Assembly (NCBI RefSeq): GCF_003148495.1
Contig: NZ_QGGH01000025.1
Span: 1 to 36,904 of the forward strand
Origin: Mesorhizobium loti
GTDB lineage: Bacteria; Pseudomonadota; Alphaproteobacteria; Rhizobiales; Rhizobiaceae
DNA: 36,904 nucleotides
Reading direction: 5' to 3'
This document shows, piece by piece, positions 31,044 to 36,904 of this stretch. Position 1 is the first letter of the stretch. Every line of letters begins with the position of its first letter. The notes beneath the pieces are model-generated. The model did not search any database and was not told the DNA's origin. It saw only the letters and a program-made list of their open reading frames with translations. Both the position numbers and the translations under genes were made by a program.

Positions 31044-32651
31044 CTATGCGTCGTTGTCCTCGAGCGCCCTGCGCATGCGCCTAATCACCGCTGCGCGACC
31101 CCTCTCGTCGGCCGCAGCGGTGACCGCCTCGTTTACGTCCAGGAGAAGCCTTGAAAGGTCGTTGTGCCAGTCGAGGCGGGCAATCTTTCCCGGCGTCAGA
31201 CGGCGGGGCTCGTTAACCTCGACCGGCAAACTCCGACCTGGGGTCAATTGGAAAGCATCGTCTAGCCTCGGGATGATGATCTTGTCGTCGGGTATCAGTC
31301 CTGCAAGCCTTCCACGCAGGCCGCCGAGTCCAGCCTCCTCTCCATGCGTCAGGAACACCTGCTGCTTCACCGGAGTTCGGGCTTTGAGCCAGGCAACCAG
31401 TTCGCTGGCGTCGGCGTGGCCGGAATAGAGGTCGAACAGGGTGATGCGTGCTTTGACCTCGACTTCCTCACCCTGGATGCGCACACGCTCAGCGCCGTCG
31501 AGCAGTATCCTCCCGAGCGACCCTTGGGCCTGGTATCCGGCCATCATCACCGTGGCGCTCCTGCGCCAGAGATTGGCCTTGAGATGATGGCGGATTCGCC
31601 CCGCATCGCACATGCCGCTGGCGGCGATCACCACGAAGAAGCCGGTCAGGCGATTGATCGCCTTGCTCTGTTCCACCGTCTCTGTGAAGCGCAGCTCCTT
31701 CGAGTTGAGGGCCAGGCGCAGCACGTCACCCTGTTCGATCTCGTTGGCATGGCGCTCAAAAATCGCACTGGCGCGTGTTGCCAGCGGCGAGTCGACGAAG
31801 ACCGGGGCTGACGGCACCTCCCCCGCTTTCATGAGCAAATACAGATCGACCAGCAGTTCTTGCGTCCTCTCGACCGCGAAAGACGGAATAATGAGGGGGC
31901 CACCGGCCTCGGCGGCGCCACGAACGATGTCGCCGAGCTGGGATCGCCGCTGCTCCGGCGAGACGTCAGGTCGCTCTCGGTCGCCATAGGTCGATTCACA
32001 GATCAGATAATCGACGCCCGACGGCCCCTCTGGATCGGTCTGAAGCAGCTTGTGGCCGGGGCCTATGTCGCCCGAGAATATGAGGCGCAGGGGCGCATCC
32101 TGCCGGTCGATCTCGAGTTCGACCGATGCCGAACCAAGCAGATGGCCGGCATTCCAGAAGCGGGCGCGAAGGCCTTCGGTGACGGTGGCCCATTCGCCGT
32201 ATTCCAGAGCCCGGAACAAGGTCATGCAAGCGGCCGCATCCCGCAGGCTGTAGATCGGCTCGACCGGCGGCCGACCGCGCTGCGCGTTACGGCGGTTCAG
32301 GTGCTCGACCTCCATTTCCTGAATATGAGCCGAATCCGGCAGCATGACCGAGCAAAGATCGATGGTGGCGCGAGTGGTGTGGATCGGGCCGGCAAATCCC
32401 TGCTTGACCAGTTTCGGCAAAAGGCCGCTGTGGTCGATATGTGCATGCGTTAGAATGACGGCGTCAATCGCGTCCGGTGGAAACGGGAACGCACCATAGT
32501 TCAGTTCCCTTTCCGACTTCGACCCCTGAAACAGGCCGCAGTCGACGAGAATCCGCCCGCGCGGCGTTTCGATCTCATAGCAAGAGCCGGTGACACCATG
32601 AGCCGCGCCGTGGAAGCGCAGAACAGGATCCGTGTCGCGATTGCCTCTCAT
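31044..32651 (-). CDS. Metallo-beta-lactamase/beta-CASP RNase-like protein
   Basis: The protein has 535 residues. Zinc-binding motif H69-A-H71-I-D73-H74 in ILTHAHIDHSG, then AGHLLGSASVELEI and ESTYGDRERP. The beta-CASP insertion follows (PSFAVERTQELLVDLYLLMK) and the RNA-specificity part shows VIAASGMCDAGRIRHHL and YQAQGSLGRILLDGAERVRIQGEEVEVKA, then HADASELVAWLKARTPVKQQVFLTHGE. This is the CPSF73-like family of endo- and exoribonucleases found in many bacteria beside stress genes. The target RNAs are unknown. It starts 11 bases after the USP stop, so both are one transcript. Confidence 0.9.
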   Translation of the reverse strand: MRGNRDTDPVLRFHGAAHGVTGSCYEIETPRGRILVDCGLFQGSKSERELNYGAFPFPPDAIDAVILTHAHIDHSGLLPKLVKQGFAGPIHTTRATIDLCSVMLPDSAHIQEMEVEHLNRRNAQRGRPPVEPIYSLRDAAACMTLFRALEYGEWATVTEGLRARFWNAGHLLGSASVELEIDRQDAPLRLIFSGDIGPGHKLLQTDPEGPSGVDYLICESTYGDRERPDVSPEQRRSQLGDIVRGAAEAGGPLIIPSFAVERTQELLVDLYLLMKAGEVPSAPVFVDSPLATRASAIFERHANEIEQGDVLRLALNSKELRFTETVEQSKAINRLTGFFVVIAASGMCDAGRIRHHLKANLWRRSATVMMAGYQAQGSLGRILLDGAERVRIQGEEVEVKARITLFDLYSGHADASELVAWLKARTPVKQQVFLTHGEEAGLGGLRGRLAGLIPDDKIIIPRLDDAFQLTPGRSLPVEVNEPRRLTPGKIARLDWHNDLSRLLLDVNEAVTAAADERGRAAVIRRMRRALEDNDA

Positions 32652-32662
32652 ATCGCCACAAC

Positions 32663-33499
32663 CTAATGCGACAGCAGGACAGGCAGACGCAGATCCGCGA
32701 GAATGCCTTCGGTGGCACCGCCAAGCACGAAGTCCCTGACGCGGGAGTGACCATATCCGCCCATGACAAGCAGGTCGCCGCCGATCTTGAGAGCATGTTC
32801 CTGGAGAGCTGTTCCGATCGACCGATCCCCTGCCTGGATCGAGGCGGCCTCGGCCACCAGACCACGCGTCCTCAATCCCTGCGCAAGGCGTTCGCCGATG
32901 TCCTGTCCAGGAAGTGGCTTTTCATCGTTCACGGTCACAACGGTGATCATGGAGGCCCGTTCGAGAAACGCGTGTGCATCGGCAACAGCCCGTGCGGCCA
33001 CTCGACTGGCGCCCCAGGAGATAACGACATGTCCAAGGACCCCGACGTCCGTGGAGTCGGGAAGAAGCAGGGTCGGTCGACCTGAGCCGAACAGTATCGC
33101 CTCGGCTATCATCCGCGCCGTCTGGTTGGCCGGCGCCCAGCCGGCCAGACAGACATCGAAATAGCGGAACTGCTTCGCGGCAACGTCGCCCATCAAGGCC
33201 GGTGGTGCGGTCAGCAGCTGCGTGGTGAGGGTCACACCGCCATGCGCTGCTTCTTTCGTAATCGCCTCCAGCAGGACGCTGCCGCATTTGCGGCTGGCCG
33301 CCTCGACCTCTCGTATCTTGTTTGGAAGATCGAGCAAATAGCTCAAGAGCGCGTTCGAAACGTCGGGAATGTCGACATTGATGGCAACAGCATGCAGCGT
33401 CGCTTCGATATTCTTGGCGACTGCGACTGCATTCGCTGCGATTTTCGAGGAGCTCGCGTCTGGAAATGTCGCCAAGGACAGAGATGCCATCAGCTTCAT
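32663..33499 (-). CDS. Tandem-domain universal stress protein
   Basis: The ATG at 33499 (MKLMASLSLATFPD) has ACGGAGG about 9 bases upstream and is preferred to an upstream alternative near 33550. The protein has 278 residues with two USP halves; the C-terminal one ends with LLVMGGYGHSRVRDFVLGGATEGIL, the same YGHSR nucleotide motif as in the USPs at 2190 and 4812. It heads the leftward run USP, beta-CASP protein, phosphoketolase, acetate kinase (the gap before phosphoketolase is 122 bases, so an internal promoter is possible). The FNR-like box at 33578-33591 is 85 bases upstream. Confidence 0.88.
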   Translation of the reverse strand: MKLMASLSLATFPDASSSKIAANAVAVAKNIEATLHAVAINVDIPDVSNALLSYLLDLPNKIREVEAASRKCGSVLLEAITKEAAHGGVTLTTQLLTAPPALMGDVAAKQFRYFDVCLAGWAPANQTARMIAEAILFGSGRPTLLLPDSTDVGVLGHVVISWGASRVAARAVADAHAFLERASMITVVTVNDEKPLPGQDIGERLAQGLRTRGLVAEAASIQAGDRSIGTALQEHALKIGGDLLVMGGYGHSRVRDFVLGGATEGILADLRLPVLLSH

Positions 33500-33577
33500 C
33501 GAATTTCGCCTCCGTTGCGGCAAAGGCCAAACGGCCATCTTTCGCGACATTTGTAATCACAAGGGACGAGGCGAGCT

Positions 33578-33591
33578 TTGATCCACCGCAA
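33578..33591. promoter_or_regulatory. FNR/FixK-like box (TTGATCCACCGCAA)
   Basis: Perfect TTGAT left half, CGCAA right half, N4 spacer, the same degenerate form as at 3042-3055. Centre 85 bases from the leftward USP start. It is the last box in the window and marks the right edge of the hypoxia block. Confidence 0.5.
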
Positions 33592-33973
33592 ATGCGTGTT
33601 CATCCTGAGGGGTGGCCAGGCGTTTGGTTAGGAGCAGCGAGAGCCCTTTGCCCAGCCGCTGGGATGCGGATAGCTCCATGGCTGTGGGGACGCAATCATG
33701 CTGTTCACAAGGATCCCGCTCGGGACCCCGCGGTCATCCTAGCTCACGTTGTGGTTTTCGAGTTGGGCATGCCTGGCCAGAAGCTCTTCAGCTATATCCA
33801 GTGGGCGGCAGTGAACCATCCGTTGCCAAGTGCTTAGACCGATGCCCGTCCAACTCCGCTGGCGACGGGTGTCGCTCACGCAAAAAAGGCTAAGTCGCGG
33901 CTTCGTTTTGCCAGAGAGCCACTGGACCAAATCTGAATCCGTGCGCATTGTAGGAGTGAAGAGGGGGACGATA
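33592..33973. other. Gene-poor stretch
   Basis: About 380 bases between the last FNR-like box and the GTG of the lipoprotein gene. Several short frames are open but none shows a ribosome site together with protein-like composition. I see no tRNA, repeat or clear hairpin. A ribosome site, GAGGGGGA, sits at its end. It may hold the promoter of the lipoprotein gene or remnants of a lost gene. Confidence 0.5.
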
Positions 33974-34744
33974 GTGAAAATACTCAGGTTTACATCGCTG
34001 TCCGCGTTGACGGTTCTTTTCGGATGCGGATCAGTACCGAAACCACACTCTGACTACCTGGTTAGCGTCAGAGACATCGTGAACAACATAAGCTGTGAAC
34101 TCCAGACCGCAGCAAAAGGCGTTCCATTTATCGAGAAGAGTCCGAATGGCTGGCTTGCGGGCGTTGATATGACACTTCAGGTTATTAACGAGGCTGGCGC
34201 TACCGCCGACGCCAATCTTGGCGTGCCTCTGATGCCACAGGCATTACTTGTTACCGCATCTAGCACTCACTCTGGCAAAGCCGATCGCCAAAGCACCTTT
34301 TCATTCAATGTTGACCTCGGGCATCCCGACAAAATTCAGTGTGACAGGGCAGCCGCTGAAGCCTTGCATGGGCGACGCTTGCGAGGGAACCTTGGCATTC
34401 AGTCGTGGCTCACGAACATGGATAGTACAATCGCCAGCACAGGCATCAAGCCTGATAAGGTCGGATACGTGTTGGAATTTACAATTGTCGATAGCGGGAC
34501 AGGCGGCCCGGCGATTTCTCTGATTCCGGTTGGTGAGTCTGTGCTTGGCTCAGGCCTTTCCCTCACAGCCAGCCGTAACGATGTTCAGACTATGACAATA
34601 GCTTACACAGAGAATTCGCCGCCAACGAAACCGCCGAGTGGGGAGAAGCCTAAGAGATCTGGCCCCACCCCCCAAGACAAAGCGAAGAACGATCAATATT
34701 TGAATAACCTGATCACCAGAGGGAATGTGATTCAGAAGTTTTAG
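33974..34744 (+). CDS. Putative lipoprotein of unknown function
   Basis: A GTG at 33974 with GAGGGGGA just upstream begins a lipoprotein-type leader: a basic start, then FTSLSALTVLFGC with Cys18 as the lipidated residue (LFGC is a slightly unusual lipobox). The frame extends upstream, but without a leader. The product has 256 residues. The mature part begins DYLVSVRDIVNNISCELQTAAKG, has a beta-rich centre (QSTFSFNVDLGHP, VGYVLEFTIVDSGTGGPAISLIPVG), and ends in a proline/lysine-rich tail (NSPPTKPPSGEKPKRSGPTPQDKAKND). No family recognised. Codons are less GC-rich than in the genes to the left, which suggests a different origin. Confidence 0.7.
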   Translation: MKILRFTSLSALTVLFGCGSVPKPHSDYLVSVRDIVNNISCELQTAAKGVPFIEKSPNGWLAGVDMTLQVINEAGATADANLGVPLMPQALLVTASSTHSGKADRQSTFSFNVDLGHPDKIQCDRAAAEALHGRRLRGNLGIQSWLTNMDSTIASTGIKPDKVGYVLEFTIVDSGTGGPAISLIPVGESVLGSGLSLTASRNDVQTMTIAYTENSPPTKPPSGEKPKRSGPTPQDKAKNDQYLNNLITRGNVIQKF

Positions 34745-34860
34745 CCTCGTCGGGGCATGTATCACGCGCACATTGCAGATGCCGAGGACTGCTAGCGGTA
34801 TCGCTGTTTGATAAAATCGTCCCGACCTGGCGTCAGCACGTTCAGACGCCATAGCAGCAG

Positions 34861-34998
34861 ATGCGGTTGGCCGACGCTCTCAAAGCTGAAACTGAAAAGG
34901 TGCGCGAAACGATCGTCAAATTGATGGAAGAAGCAGCAACCGGTCGAACAGCCAGCGTCGTGCTTATGAGCGGCGAAGCGTCAGATCCGGCCCTTTGA
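34861..34998 (+). CDS. Possible 45-residue protein
   Basis: The frame starts MRLADALKAETEKVRETIVKL and continues MEEAATGRTASVVLMSGEA, ending SDPAL. The first 25 residues form a plausible amphipathic helix. There is no convincing ribosome site (TAGCAGCAG upstream). An inverted repeat GGCGTC/GACGCC lies just before it at 34829-34850. It could be a small gene, or the tail of a decayed one, in the gap between the lipoprotein and the aspartic peptidase. Confidence 0.25.
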   Translation: MRLADALKAETEKVRETIVKLMEEAATGRTASVVLMSGEASDPAL

Positions 34999-35061
34999 TG
35001 GAGCCAATCAGATGACCGAGAAAGCGTATGCTTGGAACCGGTCCTTTTACTACGAACAACA

Positions 35062-36219
35062 TTACGTCTTTGCCTGGAGGCCCACACGCGCACCAGCGTA
35101 ATCAATCAATATGCGAGTCTCGAGGGCAGACAGCCCCCCAATATTCATGCCATTGTTTCCCATCATGTAATAATTGTCGGTGCACATGACCAACGTTAGC
35201 CCTCTTGCGGAAACCGGCAAAGAAGCCGGAGCGATCTCGTAGTTGAATTCACTGGCATCATCGCCAAGCGTGATAGATATCCTGTCATCAATTGAATGAC
35301 AGTTGGTAGATCCTATGGTCCATTCTGGATTCTGCACCGGATCAGGCCACTGACTATTGCTTACGCGATTGGTCGGATCTGTCAGGAACACCGGGCCCCC
35401 GCCAGTGTCAATTATGGCAATCGGCAGGGGGGCTGGATCGGGCCATGACGTCCGTTCCGCTCCAATACTGAGCGATTTGGCGACTAACGCCATCCATTCA
35501 ATGCCAGCGACGACTGACATCATCAAGAAACCACCCGGGGCCGTCTTATAGAGCGTCAAATATGAGCCGGTTGCGATTTTTGGCGCAGCGTTGCCCGCTA
35601 AGACATTGGCGGACGCTTCATAGTCGAACTCGACACAGGTGTAACCGGTCGCGTAGGAGAGAGGGGCTTGCAGCGTTACCCCGAGACCTGGCGGAGTATT
35701 CCAGCCAGAGGCTGACCACGGCAAAATACACCCGGCGCCGAAATTCGCGGTTCGCTCGCCCGATTGGGGGGAATTCGCGGTGCAGGCGTAGAAGAGACAA
35801 CCCTCGATCTGAAGGGCTGAACCGGCCGCTGTCGCCAGCCTAATTGGACCTTTTACGACGTTCGCTGGACAACCCCAAGGCTCTGTAGCCGTCCCGAGGA
35901 CTTCGTAATTCGCCTTCCAGTTGGGCAGCGCGGCGATATCTTCCCAATTAGGAACAATAAGGGTCGAGTTCCCCGAGTCGACGAGCAGCCGAACTCGCTT
36001 GCTCGTCGCAGCGGGCAAAAACGAGATATCAATATACGAATCGAAATTCGTTTGAAGGGATACAGTAGTTAATGGGATGTCGATTGCATCCGGACGGCTC
36101 TTCATTGGCAACTCAAACTGGAGCCCCAGCGTTAGCTCTCGAAATCGCAGAGCGACAGCAGCTTTGTGCCGATCCGTGATGATCACGGGCGAGTGCAGGG
36201 TTGGCTTCGAAAAATACAT
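35062..36219 (-). CDS. Pepsin-like (A1 family) aspartic peptidase homologue
   Basis: The ATG at 36219 has GAGGGA 8 bases upstream; the product has 385 residues. Two Asp motifs of pepsin-family enzymes are visible: D81-S-G in RLLVDSGNSTLIVP and D271-T-G-G-G in IAIIDTGGGPVFL, 190 residues apart, close to the spacing of the two catalytic aspartates in pepsin. The end, MNIGGLSALETRILIDYAGARVGLQ, matches the closing strand block of pepsins (ILGDVFLRxYYxxFDxANxxVGLA). Seven cysteines are present; no signal peptide is visible, which is odd for this class. Bacterial members are known but rare. Its neighbour is the convergent lipoprotein gene. Confidence 0.7.
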   Translation of the reverse strand: MYFSKPTLHSPVIITDRHKAAVALRFRELTLGLQFELPMKSRPDAIDIPLTTVSLQTNFDSYIDISFLPAATSKRVRLLVDSGNSTLIVPNWEDIAALPNWKANYEVLGTATEPWGCPANVVKGPIRLATAAGSALQIEGCLFYACTANSPQSGERTANFGAGCILPWSASGWNTPPGLGVTLQAPLSYATGYTCVEFDYEASANVLAGNAAPKIATGSYLTLYKTAPGGFLMMSVVAGIEWMALVAKSLSIGAERTSWPDPAPLPIAIIDTGGGPVFLTDPTNRVSNSQWPDPVQNPEWTIGSTNCHSIDDRISITLGDDASEFNYEIAPASLPVSARGLTLVMCTDNYYMMGNNGMNIGGLSALETRILIDYAGARVGLQAKT

Positions 36220-36733
36220 ACGTCTTCCCTCACCCAAACAGTCATACAGGAATTAACCGCATCCTTGCGATTAGCATCATATGATCGTCACCTCGAAGCA
36301 ACAAATACCGAATATCAGCGAAACGACTCTTTCAACTTCTATTTACGTTCACTATAGAGTTTAAATGCAAAAGTCGTCGCCCCTACGTGGCCATTTGGCG
36401 CCACTGCTCCCTGCAACCTTGGTGTGGCGCACGCGGCAGCGGTGTAGCCGCGAAGACCATCGTAATGCGCGCCCCAAGCTCGGCGTCAGACGCCTCGGAG
36501 GCTCGCGTCCAGCTGGGTGTAGAACCGGACTCGCCCCTAAACCTCATTTGCCTGCATCACGGTGTTTGCCGCCGATTTCACAAATACCACGACAGCCGGC
36601 ATCGCCCTCGCGGAGGGTGACACCCCTGCGCGAACCATCGACTGTAGCCCCTTATGCCGCCGTCTATTGCTACAACCTGGATTGCGCTAGCAGCACATGA
36701 CAATGCAGTCGGAGCCGCCCTCCGCAGAAAGCG
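36220..36733. other. Stretch without a confident gene
   Basis: About 510 bases between the aspartic peptidase start and the end of etfA. The first 140 bases are AT-rich and should contain the peptidase promoter. A frame at 36365-36700 is open on the plus strand but is rich in Arg, Pro and Ser, lacks a ribosome site and resembles no family I know. No FNR box, tRNA or repeat was seen. Confidence 0.5.
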
Positions 36734-36904
36734 TCAAAGCGCCTTTTGCAGCTCCGGCAGAATGACGAAGAGATCGCCGACGAGGCCGTAGTCGGCAACC
36801 TGGAAAATCGGCGCCTCCTCGTCCTTGTTGATGGCGACGATGACCTTCGAATCCTTCATGCCGGCGAGGTGCTGGATGGCGCCGGAGATGCCCACCGCGA
36901 TGTA
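36734..36904 (-). CDS. etfA: Electron transfer flavoprotein alpha subunit, C-terminal end
   Basis: The frame runs in from the right edge and stops at 36734-36736, giving the last 56 residues. YIAVGISGAIQHLAGMKDSKVIVAINKDEEAPIFQVADYGLVGDLFVILPEL is the FAD-binding C-terminal end of EtfA/FixB, including the GISGAIQHLAGM motif and the NKDxxAPIF stretch that hold the flavin. With EtfB it passes electrons from acyl-CoA and other dehydrogenases to the quinone pool. The beginning of the gene and any etfB partner lie outside the window. Confidence 0.95.
   Translation of the reverse strand, partial: YIAVGISGAIQHLAGMKDSKVIVAINKDEEAPIFQVADYGLVGDLFVILPELQKAL

Noticed and set aside
33466..33837. Plus-strand frame of 123 codons
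   Set aside because: Begins inside the USP gene on the other strand, and has no ribosome site or protein-like pattern.
35012..35101. Tiny frame MTEKAYAWNRSFYY after the possible 45-residue gene
   Set aside because: 29 residues, no ribosome site, overlaps the end of the aspartic peptidase gene.
36365..36700. Plus-strand open frame of 111 codons
   Set aside because: No ribosome site, Arg/Pro/Ser-rich, no recognised pattern.
1..36904. CRISPR arrays, tRNA or rRNA genes, insertion sequences, phage genes
   Set aside because: None seen on reading; no repeated spacers, no cloverleaf sequence and no transposase or integrase motif.

Overview
The window reads as chromosomal DNA of a high-GC alphaproteobacterium of the order Rhizobiales, most like Mesorhizobium or a close relative. 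This is inferred from family recognition: a cysteine-free FixK-type regulator, an ExoX-like small membrane protein, rhizobial-style universal stress proteins and EtfA. No tRNA, rRNA, CRISPR array or insertion sequence was seen. From position 1 to about 33,600 the DNA is one dense block of low-oxygen, energy-stress genes. Fourteen FNR/FixK-type palindromes (TTGAT-N4-ATCAA and close variants) lie in front of most transcription units, and a matching regulator of the FNR/FixK class is encoded at 26016..26663.

Layout. 1-5.7 kb holds a truncated universal stress protein (USP), a lipoyl-like small protein, an eRF1-like protein, a phasin plus cytochrome c pair, a USP, a DUF2267 protein, a phosphoribosyltransferase, a flavin-binding split-barrel protein and a further USP. 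5.8-10.5 kb holds a cytochrome c, a kinase/P-loop ATPase fusion and a large acyl-CoA synthetase/acetyltransferase of the Pat type. 10.7-14.7 kb is a run of DUF302 protein, P1B-type metal ATPase, thioredoxin 2 and MgtC-like membrane protein. 14.8-17.5 kb holds an unknown small protein, a quinone-reductase-like flavoprotein, a cupredoxin, a PepSY-like protein and cytochrome b561. 17.7-22.4 kb is a complete arginine deiminase operon (arcD, arcA, argF/arcB, arcC). 22.4-25.8 kb, on the minus strand, holds a CxxC protein, a Ser/Thr kinase fused to a USP domain, a metallophosphoesterase, an ExoX-like protein and a 53-residue protein. 26.0-27.3 kb is the FixK-like regulator with a GNAT acetyltransferase. 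27.3-33.5 kb, on the minus strand, is USP, beta-CASP metallo-beta-lactamase, phosphoketolase and acetate kinase.

How the parts fit. The arginine deiminase pathway and the phosphoketolase-acetate kinase pair each make ATP by substrate-level phosphorylation, through carbamoyl phosphate and acetyl phosphate. Periplasmic electron carriers (two cytochromes c, a cupredoxin, a b561) and redox proteins sit among them. USPs, acetyltransferases, a kinase-USP fusion and a beta-CASP nuclease suggest control at the protein and RNA level. Together they look like a survival programme for oxygen-limited, non-growing cells, comparable in gene families to the DosR dormancy regulon of mycobacteria but driven by FNR/FixK boxes. 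That comparison is an inference from families.

From about 33.6 to 36.7 kb the character changes: base use looks less GC-rich, coding density falls, and the two clear genes are a putative lipoprotein of unknown function and a protein with both catalytic motifs of pepsin-family (A1) aspartic peptidases, a rare find in bacteria. The window closes with the 3' end of etfA on the minus strand.
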